Shown piece by piece: positions 51,902 to 60,335 of a DNA stretch of 64,000 bases. Numbering within the stretch: the stretch's first letter is position 1; every line of letters begins with the position of its first letter. A model generated the notes under the pieces. That model ran no database searches and was not told the DNA's origin. It saw only the letters and a list, made by a program, of their open reading frames with translations. Position numbers and translations under genes: made by a program. Origin of the DNA: Radicibacter daui (lineage in GTDB: Bacteria; Pseudomonadota; Alphaproteobacteria; Radicibacterales; Radicibacteraceae); NCBI GenBank assembly GCA_030657355.1, contig CP131056.1, forward strand, positions 2,066,501 to 2,130,500. Reading direction: 5' to 3'.

Positions 51902-51945
51902 CATAACTTACAAGTTATGAGATAATTCATAACTTTAAAGTTATG
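51902..51945. promoter_or_regulatory. Two 18-bp palindromic operators of ArsR
   Basis: 51902-51919 (CATAACTTACAAGTTATG) and 51928-51945 (CATAACTTTAAAGTTATG) are both palindromic and differ at two central bases. Their centres are 26 bases apart. They lie within 55 bases of the arsR start. Confidence 0.85.
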
Positions 51946-51949
51946 GGAG

Positions 51950-52927
51950 TCAAGCCTGCGGATCGAGGCTGTCGGTTGTCTGCGCCGGCCAGGGGTTCTG
52001 TCCGTCCCGCAGCCAGCGCAGGCTTTCCGTCCAGAAACCGGCGGTATGGCTGTCGTGGAACAAATTGAAATGGCCGATGGCCTCCCGCCCGTAGAGGGCG
52101 GGGGAAAGCCGCACGAGGGTGCGGGGTGCACCGGTATAATAAGCGAGCGTGCGGCGCAGGGCCGGGCCGGTGCCAAGCTCGTCATCCGTTACCCGCACGG
52201 CAAGGACGGGCGCGGTTACGGCGGCCATGCGGGCGAGGGCGGCCTGCCGTTCTTCCGGCGGGTGGCTGCGCTCGAAGCGGGCCCTGCGAAAGCTCCATTC
52301 ATAAGCAATGCCGGCCGGCAGATCCTCCAGCCAGCCCAGCCGGCGGCCGGGGAAATAACCGCACAACGCCGTGAGCGCCGGCATAGCGAGGTGCCATTTG
52401 GCAAACAGGCGCAGGCGCCGCTGCGGGGCATAATCGCCCCACCACGCATATTGGGCGCCGACCGTCAGCATGCGGGTGATGTGCGAGGCGGAGGGGGCAA
52501 GGCCGGGCAGAAAACCACCGATGCTGTGGCCGACGACCAGTAGTGCGCTCTGCGGCCGTTGCCGGCGGGCGAAGGTCAGCGCCGCCTCAAAATCCAGCTC
52601 GCCCCAGTCGCGCCAGCGATACCCGCAACCGCGAAGCTGCAACGGGTGGGAAGCGCCAATGCCGCGATAATCGTAAGTCAGCACATCAAAACCATGCCCG
52701 GCCAGGAAGCGGGCGTACCGGTGATAATACCGCGCCAGAACACCGGTGGCGGGGTTGAGGATGACGATCTTGTCCGCTGCGCCCGCCGGGCTGGCGCCTT
52801 CAAAGGCCCCGGGGGCTGCCGGCCAGAAATGGCCGCCGAGAGAAAGGCCGTCGGCAGCTGGGAAGCTCACCGGAACAGGGGCCGGAAGAGCTGTGGGGGC
52901 GGGCGGCTGGTGCAGGCTCTGGTTCAT
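51950..52927 (-). CDS. Alpha/beta hydrolase
   Basis: A 325-residue cytosolic alpha/beta hydrolase resembling the YheT/lysophospholipase group. VLTYDYRGIGAS is the oxyanion strand region, the nucleophile Ser is in LLVVGHSIGGFLPG, an Asp acid lies near RVTDDELGT, and the His is in EAIGHFNLF. It diverges from the TetR gene 78 bases away, with a TetR-like operator between, and may be the regulated target. The substrate is unknown. Confidence 0.82.
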   Translation of the reverse strand: MNQSLHQPPAPTALPAPVPVSFPAADGLSLGGHFWPAAPGAFEGASPAGAADKIVILNPATGVLARYYHRYARFLAGHGFDVLTYDYRGIGASHPLQLRGCGYRWRDWGELDFEAALTFARRQRPQSALLVVGHSIGGFLPGLAPSASHITRMLTVGAQYAWWGDYAPQRRLRLFAKWHLAMPALTALCGYFPGRRLGWLEDLPAGIAYEWSFRRARFERSHPPEERQAALARMAAVTAPVLAVRVTDDELGTGPALRRTLAYYTGAPRTLVRLSPALYGREAIGHFNLFHDSHTAGFWTESLRWLRDGQNPWPAQTTDSLDPQA

Positions 52928-52960
52928 GGCGGCGGATGTTACGCAGGCCTTCCGCCTCAG

Positions 52961-52982
52961 GTATATTCACTGGTCGGTATAC
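52961..52982. promoter_or_regulatory. Probable TetR operator
   Basis: GTATA and TATAC arms 12 bases apart in the 78-bp gap between the divergent hydrolase and TetR genes. Confidence 0.5.
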
Positions 52983-53005
52983 ATAAAACCGGAAGGCGGG
53001 CAGCC

Positions 53006-53602
53006 ATGGCCAAGGGAGAGCTTTCGACACGCGAGCGCATTGTCGAGGCGGCGGGTAAGCTCTTTTATGGCGAGGGTATTCGCGCCGTCAGTCTTGATGC
53101 GGTGGCCGAAAAAGCGGGGGTGACGAAGCGCACCTTCTATTACCATTTCCGCAGCAAGGACGATCTGGTGGCGGCCTATCTGGAAGCCCGCGACCAGCCC
53201 AATCTCGCCCTGTTCCAGCGCTGGTTTGCGGTAGCGGAGGGTGACCTGCCGGCCAGGGTGGAGGGCATCTTCCAGAACCTCGCGCGCTCTGCCCGGCACC
53301 CCAAATGGAAGGGCTGCGGTTTCCTGCGTACGTCGGTGGAGCTGGTCAACCTGCCGGGCCATCCGGCGATGGTGGCGGGGCGGGCGCACAAGAAGCGGGT
53401 GGAAAGCTGGCTCAGCGAAATGCTGGAACCGGAAGTCGGCACCGGGGCGGCCGAGCCGCTGGCGCAGCAGCTCATCCTGCTGATGGACGGGGCTTTTTCC
53501 GTGCAGCTGCTGCACCGGGATGCGGCCTATATTGAGGTCGCAGGGCAGGCGGCGGCAAATCTTGTCCGGGCCGCGATCACAGCGGCCGAAGGGCGGCTTT
53601 AG
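53006..53602 (+). CDS. TetR-family transcriptional regulator
   Basis: 198 residues. The DNA-binding domain is RERIVEAAGKLFYGEGI and LDAVAEKAGVTKRTFYYHF. The C-terminal part has CGFLRTSVELVNLPGHP, typical of the TetR_C AcrR-like regulators of small-molecule stress. A GGAAGGCGGG site precedes ATG 53006. It most likely controls the divergent hydrolase and itself. Its 3' end overlaps the convergent esterase gene by four bases. Confidence 0.9.
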   Translation: MAKGELSTRERIVEAAGKLFYGEGIRAVSLDAVAEKAGVTKRTFYYHFRSKDDLVAAYLEARDQPNLALFQRWFAVAEGDLPARVEGIFQNLARSARHPKWKGCGFLRTSVELVNLPGHPAMVAGRAHKKRVESWLSEMLEPEVGTGAAEPLAQQLILLMDGAFSVQLLHRDAAYIEVAGQAAANLVRAAITAAEGRL

Positions 53603-54570
53603 GCGAGCTTCAGCTGGCTGCGCAGCCAGGCCTCATACCAGCCCGGCCACTCGGCGCTGGGAGAGCCGGCATGCCCCATGCCAAAACCATGGCCGCCGCT
53701 TGCCAGCCGGTGCAGTTCCAGCGGCACGCCGGCGCGCTGGCAGGCATCGGCCATGATGGTGGCGTTGGCAGGGTTTACCACCCCGTCATCCAGCGCCTGC
53801 ACCAGGAACATCGGCGGGCAATCCTTCGCCACATGGGTCTCGATCGACCATTCGGCGCTTTGCGCCAGTTCGGGATGCTCTCCCAGCATCACGTGGCAGG
53901 TGGAGGTGCGGTTATAGGGCGCCTCCAGCGTGATGACCGGATAGATCAGCGCGGCAAGCGCAGGGCGCGCCGAAAGCGCATCGGCCTCATCGCGCGGGCG
54001 ATAACTCTCAAAAGCTGACCAACTGGCCGCAAGCCCCATCAGATGGCCGCCGGCGGAAAAACCGAGCACGCCCACTTCGTCCGCATCGATGCCGAATTCC
54101 GCCTCCCGCGCCTTGATGAGGCGCAGGGCGCGCTGGGCATCCTGCAGCGGGGCGAGCGGGCCGGCCTTCCAGCCTTCGCCGGGCAGGCGGTAGGTGAGCA
54201 CGAAGGCAGTGATGCCGCGGGCAGCAAGCCAGCGGGCCGCCGGATAGGCTTCCCAATGCTGCTCGATACGGCGATAACCGCCGCCGGCCGCAATCAGCAT
54301 GGCGGTGCCATTGGGTTTTTCCGGCCGGAAGACTTCCAGCGACGGTGTCACCACATTGCTGAGCGCGCCGCCGGCGCTCATATGGGCGGGGCCGGCCGGG
54401 CCGCCACCACCGGGCGGCGCGCCGTCCCAGAGCGGAAAGCTCTCGCGGGGAAAGGCAGTCGCCAAAGCGGGTTTCAGCAGGGGAGCGACCATCAGCGCCG
54501 CCGATCCGATCAGCAGCGTGCGCCGGGAAAGGCCGGCGGGGGTAACAAGGGGTCGCTTCCTGCTCTGCAA
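53599..54570 (-). CDS. Exported alpha/beta hydrolase (acetyl-xylan-esterase-like)
   Basis: 323 residues. A Tat-type signal, SRRTLLIGSAALMVAP, suggests export as a folded enzyme. The oxyanion motif is LIAAGGGYRRIEQHW, the nucleophile Ser is in VGVLGFSAGGHLMG, Asp is in QALDDGVVNPA and His in ASGGHGFGMGH. Such BD-FAE/acetyl esterases deacetylate plant polysaccharides or their fragments. It is convergent with the TetR gene. Confidence 0.85.
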   Translation of the reverse strand: MQSRKRPLVTPAGLSRRTLLIGSAALMVAPLLKPALATAFPRESFPLWDGAPPGGGGPAGPAHMSAGGALSNVVTPSLEVFRPEKPNGTAMLIAAGGGYRRIEQHWEAYPAARWLAARGITAFVLTYRLPGEGWKAGPLAPLQDAQRALRLIKAREAEFGIDADEVGVLGFSAGGHLMGLAASWSAFESYRPRDEADALSARPALAALIYPVITLEAPYNRTSTCHVMLGEHPELAQSAEWSIETHVAKDCPPMFLVQALDDGVVNPANATIMADACQRAGVPLELHRLASGGHGFGMGHAGSPSAEWPGWYEAWLRSQLKLA

Positions 54571-54803
54571 GGGCGGTGCATCTCAAGAGGATGGGCCGTC
54601 GATTTCGGCATTCTGACGGCAGCGGCCAGATAATCAATCCCTTCGGAAGGTCAGGTTTAGGTGAGATTCCCTGCGGCATTCCCCCGCATGCAAAAGGGCC
54701 GGGCCGCTGTGCAAGGCGGCCATGCATTTGCCGCCGTAGCATCACCCTTGCGGGCGGCGTAACGGCACGGCGATTATCAGGGCATGTTTCCGCCAGCCCG
54801 AGG

Positions 54804-55733
54804 GTGACGTCCGCCTTGTCCCGCCTCAATCTCGAACAGCTGCGTACCTTTCTTGCCATCGTGCGCCTTGGCGGTGTGCGCCGGGCCGCCGATACGCTGA
54901 ATGTGACGCAGCCGGCCGTTACCTCCCGCCTCAAGAACCTTGAGGACACGCTGGGGGCCGAACTCTTCGAGCGCTCCACCACCGGGGTGCGGCTCACCAA
55001 ACGCGGCGAGCTGCTGGTGCGTTATGCCGAGCGGTTCGAGGAGCTGGCCGCGCTGGTGGAAAAGGATGTGATGGACCCGGAAGCGGTGGAAGGCACGCTG
55101 CGCATCGGCGTTTCCGAAACCATCGCGCAATGCTGGTTGCCGGAGCTGATTGCCGAGCTGCACAAGGCCTATCCGGCGCTGGTGGTGGAGGTGAATGTCG
55201 ATATCTCCGTCAACCTGCGTGCCGGGCTCATGGGGCGGGAGATCGACCTTGCCGTGCTGCTCGGTCCCATTTCCGACTATTCGGTCAACAACGTGGAGCT
55301 GCCGGGTTTCGATCTTGCCTGGTACCGGGCAGTAAATGCGCCGGAGCCGGAGGAGGGGCCGGCCGGTTATCTGCGCGGGCCGGTGGTGACCTATGCCCGC
55401 AACACGCGCCCCTACCGGGAGCTGAAGGCGGCGCTCTTCGAGCGCTATGGCGCCGGCGTTTCCATCTTTCCCTCCTCCTCGCTCTCCGCCTGTTTTCGCC
55501 TCGTCGAGGTCGGGCTCGGTGTCGCGGCGCTGCCGCGGGCGCTTGGCCGGCAATTCGTCGAAAGCGGGCGACTGTGTGAGTTCGATCCCGGCTGGCTGCC
55601 GGCGCCGCTGCGTTTCAGTGCGTCCTGGCTCGGGGAGCCGCAAAGCCATGTTGCTGAAACTGCTGCGAAAATCGCCCGCGATGTGGCCGAGCGCTTTGCG
55701 GCTGAACGGCCTTCGGGTGATAAAAATAGTTGA
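54804..55733 (+). CDS. LysR-family transcriptional regulator
   Basis: 309 residues. The winged helix is NLEQLRTFLAIVRLGGVRRAADTLNVTQPAVTSRLKNLE, described here by its halves; the helix is AADTLNVTQPAVTSRL. The substrate-binding domain follows (LRIGVSETIAQCWLPELI). The start is GTG 54804, or TTG 54816; the longer open frame has no support. It lies upstream of and parallel to the DUF1445 and TRAP genes, the probable targets, with a ligand perhaps related to glutamate or 5-oxoproline. Confidence 0.88.
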   Translation: MTSALSRLNLEQLRTFLAIVRLGGVRRAADTLNVTQPAVTSRLKNLEDTLGAELFERSTTGVRLTKRGELLVRYAERFEELAALVEKDVMDPEAVEGTLRIGVSETIAQCWLPELIAELHKAYPALVVEVNVDISVNLRAGLMGREIDLAVLLGPISDYSVNNVELPGFDLAWYRAVNAPEPEEGPAGYLRGPVVTYARNTRPYRELKAALFERYGAGVSIFPSSSLSACFRLVEVGLGVAALPRALGRQFVESGRLCEFDPGWLPAPLRFSASWLGEPQSHVAETAAKIARDVAERFAAERPSGDKNS

Positions 55734-55809
55734 TCAATTCTGCTAAGAATTATCGATTTGCCGTTATATCGATCCCTGCCGATCCTCTTGGGGACAGGAG
55801 GACGCAGGA

Positions 55810-56622
55810 TTGGACACACAGTACGAACAACTTCGGCAGGTGGAGGCGAAAGCGGTGCGGCAGGACATCCGCACCGGGCGCTACAGCTCCCACACCGCAG
55901 GCCTTGCCGCCGGCAACCTGCAGGCAAACCTTGCCATCATGCCGGAAGCCTATGCGCTGGATTTCATGCGGTTTTGCCAGCGTAATCCGAAGCCGTGTCC
56001 GCTCACCGGCGTCTCCGATACCGGCAATCCGCAGATGTTCACGCTGGGCGCGGACATCGATATCCGCACCGACATTCCGGCCTACAACATCTACCGCGAC
56101 GGCGAACTGGCCGGCACCACAGCCGATATCCGCGATCTGTGGGCCGATGACATGGTGGCCTTCGCGCTCGGCTGCTCCTTCACCTTCGAGCATGCGCTGC
56201 AGGCCGCCGGCATCCGGCTCTGGCATATCGACAATGACCGCACGGTGCCGATGTTCCGCTCCAGCATCGAGACGGTGCCGGCCGGCCCCTTCCGTGGGCC
56301 GGTGGTGGTGAGCATGCGGGCGGTGCCGGAAGACCAGCTTGAACGCGCCATCGAGATTTCAGGCCGCTTTCCGCTTGCCCATGGCCGCCCGCTGCACTGG
56401 GGCGATCCGGCGGAAATCGGCATTGCCGACCTGGCAAAGCCCGACTGGGGCGATGCCGCGCCGCTGGAGCCGGGCCATGTGCCCGTGTTCTGGGCCTGCG
56501 GCGTCACCCCGCAGGCGGTCATCGCCGAGGCGGGCCTGCCCATCGTCATCACCCATAAACCCGGCCACATGCTGATCACCGACGTGCCTGAAGACGCGGA
56601 GGTGCCGGTACTCCGGGGATAA
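55810..56622 (+). CDS. DUF1445 putative hydro-lyase / D-glutamate cyclase-like
   Basis: 270 residues. The family signatures are present: CPLTGVSDTGNPQ, GCSFTFEHAL, and ACGVTPQAVI followed by THKPGHMLITD. Mammalian and bacterial relatives convert D-glutamate to 5-oxo-D-proline. The start is TTG 55810 with GGAGG eight bases upstream. The TRAP transporter genes follow 85 bases later, so uptake and use of a D-glutamate-like or other carboxylate substrate is a reasonable inference. Confidence 0.87.
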   Translation: MDTQYEQLRQVEAKAVRQDIRTGRYSSHTAGLAAGNLQANLAIMPEAYALDFMRFCQRNPKPCPLTGVSDTGNPQMFTLGADIDIRTDIPAYNIYRDGELAGTTADIRDLWADDMVAFALGCSFTFEHALQAAGIRLWHIDNDRTVPMFRSSIETVPAGPFRGPVVVSMRAVPEDQLERAIEISGRFPLAHGRPLHWGDPAEIGIADLAKPDWGDAAPLEPGHVPVFWACGVTPQAVIAEAGLPIVITHKPGHMLITDVPEDAEVPVLRG

Positions 56623-56707
56623 AAACTGCCCTGAACAAAAAGACTACCCAAAAGAAAAAGCCACCAAAAATACGGCAAAACAACAAGTTACGAACAGGAG
56701 AGTCCCG

Positions 56708-57745
56708 ATGAAATCTTTGCTTCCGCTGATCGCGGCCGGCGCCCTCGTTTCCGCCCCGGCCTTTGCCGAAGATCTCGCCGTTGTCGGCAGCTGGTCCTCG
56801 CTGCCGCTGCACAAGCAGTTTGAAGCCCCGTTCTGGTCCAAGACGCTGCCGGAAGCCTCCGGCGGCAAGATCAAGGTGGCGCTCACCACCCATGACCAGA
56901 TGAATGTCGGCGTGGGCGACGTCTACCGGCTGCTGGGCCAGGGTGTTTACGATGTCGGCATGACGGTTGCCGATTATGCGGTGACCGACGCGCCGGAGCT
57001 TGAAGGGCTCGACGTGCCGCTTTTGGCGCTCACCACCGACCAGGCCAAGGCAATGGTCGAAGCGGCAAAGCCGATGGTCGAGGACATCTTCAAGAAGCGC
57101 TTCAACTCCCATGTCCTGGCCATCGTGCCCTATCCGCCGCAGGTGGTGTTCTGCAACAAGCCGATCACCGGCCTTTCCGATCTCAAGGGCCTCAAGATCC
57201 GCGCTTCGGGCCGCATGACCGCCAAGTTCCTGGAAGCGCTGGGCGCGGAAAGCGTCAATGTCAGCTTCGCCGAAGTGCCCGGCGCGCTGCAGAAGGGTGT
57301 GATCGACTGCGCTGTCACCGGTGCCGGTTCGGGCTACAGCGCCGGCTGGTGGGAAGTTTCCACCCATCTGTTCCCCATTCCGCTCGGCGGCTGGGATTCC
57401 GTGGTCACCGCCATCAATCTCGACAAGTGGAACTCGCTGAGCGCAGAGACGCGGGAACTGCTGACCACCGAGACGAAGAAGGATTTCGAGGACAAGGTCT
57501 GGGCGGCCGCCCAGGGCTCCCTCGATAACGATATCGCCTGCCTGACCGGCAAGGGCACCTGCACCTCCGGCCCCGCCCATGCCATGACTCTGGTGCCGGT
57601 GACGGACGGTGATTTCGCCCGCGCGTGGGATATCCTCGAGGTTTCGGTGCTGCCCGACTGGGCCAAGCGCGCCGGGGCCGACTGGGTCACGCGCTGGAAC
57701 GAAACCGTGGGCCGTACCGTCAACGTCGTCGTCGAGACGAACTGA
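56708..57745 (+). CDS. TRAP transporter solute-binding protein (DctP family)
   Basis: 345 residues with a signal peptide cut near SAPAFA/EDLAVV. The TRAP landmarks are present: GQGVYDVGMTV, DLKGLKIRASGRM, whose Arg binds the substrate carboxylate, and GVIDCAVTGAGSGY. It delivers a carboxylate or related solute to the DctQM permease. A good AGGAG site precedes ATG 56708. Order in the operon: DUF1445, P, Q, M. Confidence 0.92.
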   Translation: MKSLLPLIAAGALVSAPAFAEDLAVVGSWSSLPLHKQFEAPFWSKTLPEASGGKIKVALTTHDQMNVGVGDVYRLLGQGVYDVGMTVADYAVTDAPELEGLDVPLLALTTDQAKAMVEAAKPMVEDIFKKRFNSHVLAIVPYPPQVVFCNKPITGLSDLKGLKIRASGRMTAKFLEALGAESVNVSFAEVPGALQKGVIDCAVTGAGSGYSAGWWEVSTHLFPIPLGGWDSVVTAINLDKWNSLSAETRELLTTETKKDFEDKVWAAAQGSLDNDIACLTGKGTCTSGPAHAMTLVPVTDGDFARAWDILEVSVLPDWAKRAGADWVTRWNETVGRTVNVVVETN

Positions 57746-57778
57746 GGCGCTCGCAAGAGGTCGGGAGAGGATCTGGAA

Positions 57779-58327
57779 ATGGCAGAACGGTTGCTCGCGG
57801 GCCTGAGGCGCGCGAACCGGTGGGTCGTTCTGGCGGTGGGGCTCGTGTTGTTTGCCTGCGCTGCCTTCGTTCTGGCGGATATTATACTCAGGAAAACCGG
57901 GTCCTCTCTCGGCGGTACTGACGAGATCAGCGGTTATGTAATGGCAATCGCCACCTCCTGGGGGATGGCGTTTGCCCTGACGGAACTGGCCCATGTGCGC
58001 ATCGATGTGCTGCGAGCACGGGTAGGGGCGCTTGGGCGCAGCCTCTTCGATCTCTTCTCGATGATCGTGCTTTCGGCCTCCGTCACCTTCATCGCCGTCA
58101 AATGCTGGCCGGTGGTGGCGCAGACGCTCGCCAATTCCTCCCGCGCCAATACGGCGCTGGAGACCCCGCTCTGGCTGGTGCAGGTGCCGTGGTTTGCCGG
58201 CTGGGTGTGGTTTGCCTGTGTCGCCTGGCTCACCCTTTTTGCCGCTCTCATTCTGGTGCTGCGCGGCGAGTTTGAAAAAAGCGAAAGCGCCATCGGCGCT
58301 TTTGCCGAGCAGGAGAATGCGCTGTGA
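57779..58327 (+). CDS. TRAP transporter small permease (DctQ)
   Basis: 182 residues, four helices; first helix WVVLAVGLVLFACAAFVLADIIL. GGTDEISGYVMAIATSWGMAFAL is the family core, given by parts: the GTDEISGY turn and the helix after it. Its stop overlaps the dctM-like GTG start (GTGA). Confidence 0.92.
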   Translation: MAERLLAGLRRANRWVVLAVGLVLFACAAFVLADIILRKTGSSLGGTDEISGYVMAIATSWGMAFALTELAHVRIDVLRARVGALGRSLFDLFSMIVLSASVTFIAVKCWPVVAQTLANSSRANTALETPLWLVQVPWFAGWVWFACVAWLTLFAALILVLRGEFEKSESAIGAFAEQENAL

Positions 58328-59607
58328 TCGCCTATGTCTCCATCGGCCTTCTGGGCCTGCTTGCCTGCTCCATTCCTGTCGGTATCGTGCTGTTCCTGCT
58401 GGGCTTTGGCATCGACATGTTCTTCAGCCCGTTTCCGCTGTCGCGGGGGCTCGGGCTCATGGTGTGGTCGACCTCCAACAATGCCACGCTGATCGCCATC
58501 CCGTTCTTCGTGCTGCTGGGCGAGGTGCTGGTACGCAGCGGCATCGCCACCCGCACCTACAAGGCGCTCGATCACTGGGTGTCCTGGCTGCCGGGCGGCC
58601 TCATCCACGCCAATGTGGCAACCGCCACACTGTTTTCCGCCACCTCCGGCTCTTCCGTTGCCACCGCGGCGACGGTGGCGACCGTGGCGATGCCGCAGGC
58701 GGAAAAGATGGGATACGACCCCAAGCTGTTCTCCGGGGCGATTGCCGCCGGCGGCACGCTCGGCATCATGATCCCGCCGTCGATCAACCTCATCGTCTAT
58801 GGCTTCCTGACGCAGACTTCCATCCCGCGGCTCTTCCTCGCCGGGCTGCTGCCGGGCCTGCTGCTGGCGCTGGGTTTCATCCTCATCACCGTGGTGCTGT
58901 GCACGATCAAGCCGTCTCTCGGCGGCGAAAGGCGGGTATTTCCGCTGAGGGAGATGCTGGTGGCGCTGTGGGAACTGGCGCCGATCATCCTGCTCTTCAG
59001 CGTCATCATCGGCACCATCTATGAAGGTTGGGCAACGCCGACGGAGGCTGCTGCCGTGGGCGTGGCGGGGGCGCTGGGTGTCGCATCCATCTTCAGCCGG
59101 GTTACCTGGCAGATGATCGCCGAGAGCGTGGTCGGCACCGTCAAGGTCACTTCCATGATCATGCTGGTGGTCATCGGCGCCTCCTTCCTCAACTTCACCC
59201 TTGCCTCCGCCGGGCTGGGGCCGATCCTGCGCGGTTTCCTCGACGGGCTCGGGCTCTCGCCGCTGATGACGCTGCTGGTCGTGGTGCTGATGTACATCGT
59301 GCTCGGTTTCTTCATCGAGACGCTGTCGCTGATGGTCGTCACCATTCCCATCATCGTGCCGCTCATCCTGCACCTTGGATACGATCCGATCTGGTTCGGC
59401 ATCCTCATGATCGTGCTGATCGAGATGGCGCTCATCACGCCGCCGGTAGGCCTCAACCTCTACGTCGTGCAGGGCGCGCGCAAAAGCGGCCGGCTCGGCG
59501 AAGTTATCCTCGGCACCATTCCTTATGTCGGAGTGATGGTGCTGATGATCGGTGCGCTCATCGCTTTTCCGAAGATCGCGCTGTTTCTGCCCCAGACGCT
59601 GCATTGA
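58324..59607 (+). CDS. TRAP transporter large permease (DctM)
   Basis: 427 residues, about 12 helices; catalyses Na+-driven import. Motifs: FFVLLGEVLVRSGIA, TSGSSVATAATVATVAMP, GTLGIMIPPSINLIVYG and EMALITPPVGLNLYVVQG, as in all DctM. It starts at GTG 58324, coupled to dctQ. A terminator follows 66 bases after the stop. Confidence 0.94.
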   Translation: MIAYVSIGLLGLLACSIPVGIVLFLLGFGIDMFFSPFPLSRGLGLMVWSTSNNATLIAIPFFVLLGEVLVRSGIATRTYKALDHWVSWLPGGLIHANVATATLFSATSGSSVATAATVATVAMPQAEKMGYDPKLFSGAIAAGGTLGIMIPPSINLIVYGFLTQTSIPRLFLAGLLPGLLLALGFILITVVLCTIKPSLGGERRVFPLREMLVALWELAPIILLFSVIIGTIYEGWATPTEAAAVGVAGALGVASIFSRVTWQMIAESVVGTVKVTSMIMLVVIGASFLNFTLASAGLGPILRGFLDGLGLSPLMTLLVVVLMYIVLGFFIETLSLMVVTIPIIVPLILHLGYDPIWFGILMIVLIEMALITPPVGLNLYVVQGARKSGRLGEVILGTIPYVGVMVLMIGALIAFPKIALFLPQTLH

Positions 59608-59673
59608 GGAGTGCAGTGATCTCCCGCGGTCCTGGCACCGGGGGGTGACGGAACCGGAGTTCAGGGAAACTCG

Positions 59674-59697
59674 AAGCGGGGCCGTCTGGCCCCGCTT
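59674..59697 (+). terminator. Terminator of the TRAP operon
   Basis: A perfect 10-bp GC-rich stem with a four-base loop followed by a T-run. Confidence 0.88.
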
Positions 59698-59731
59698 TTT
59701 TTATGCCCTGCGCCTGATGCCCGGCGAGAAG

Positions 59732-59763
59732 TATGAAGTTAATCTTTTTAGTTTACCTTCATA
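59732..59763. promoter_or_regulatory. Probable MarR operator
   Basis: Arms TATGAAG and CTTCATA, 18 bases apart with TTAA/TTTA inside, in an AT-rich stretch just upstream of the MarR gene start. Likely autoregulation site and promoter. Confidence 0.5.
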
Positions 59764-59780
59764 TCTGCCAGAATGCCGGC

Positions 59781-60251
59781 ATGACGAAGAGCGATCACCC
59801 CGGGGTGGAAGATGAAGCGCCGCTGGCGGAGCCGGCAGCGCTGCTGGCCTCCGAACTGCGCGCCGTGGTCGGACGGCTCAGGCGGCGCATGCGCGACCAG
59901 ACCGGTCCGCGCGATCTCAATTCCAGCCAGGTGGAAGTGCTGCTGCGGCTCGACCGCGAAGGGCCGGCCACTACTTCCAGCCTTGCCCGCGCCGAGGGCA
60001 TGCGCCCCCAATCCATGAGCGCGGCGCTCGCCCCGATGCTGGCACGCGGGCTGGTGGCTGGCGCGCCTGACCCTGCGGACGGGCGGCAGACCATCCTGAC
60101 GTTGACGGATGCCGGTCGCGGCTGGCTCGACCAGAAACGCGCCCTGCGCCAGGACTGGCTGACCCGCAAGGTGCGTTCCGAACTTTCCGCTGCCGAGCAG
60201 CAGGCGCTGATGACGGCCATCGACCTCATGAAGCGCCTTGCCGACGGCTGA
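59781..60251 (+). CDS. MarR-family transcriptional regulator
   Basis: 156 residues. The winged-helix core is LNSSQVEVLLRLDREGPATTSSLARAEGM, noted here by its parts; the recognition helix is RPQSMSAALAPMLARG and the wing ADGRQTILTLTDAG. ATG 59781. An MFS exporter follows 84 bases later on the same strand, the classic regulator-pump arrangement, so a phenolic or drug-like ligand may derepress it. Confidence 0.9.
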   Translation: MTKSDHPGVEDEAPLAEPAALLASELRAVVGRLRRRMRDQTGPRDLNSSQVEVLLRLDREGPATTSSLARAEGMRPQSMSAALAPMLARGLVAGAPDPADGRQTILTLTDAGRGWLDQKRALRQDWLTRKVRSELSAAEQQALMTAIDLMKRLADG

Positions 60252-60335
60252 CCTTTCGATTTTTTGATCCGGCACGCCCCGCAGAGCCGGCTCGCGGGGC
60301 GTGCGCCAGACTGACCGGCCTGAGTACCCATTAAA

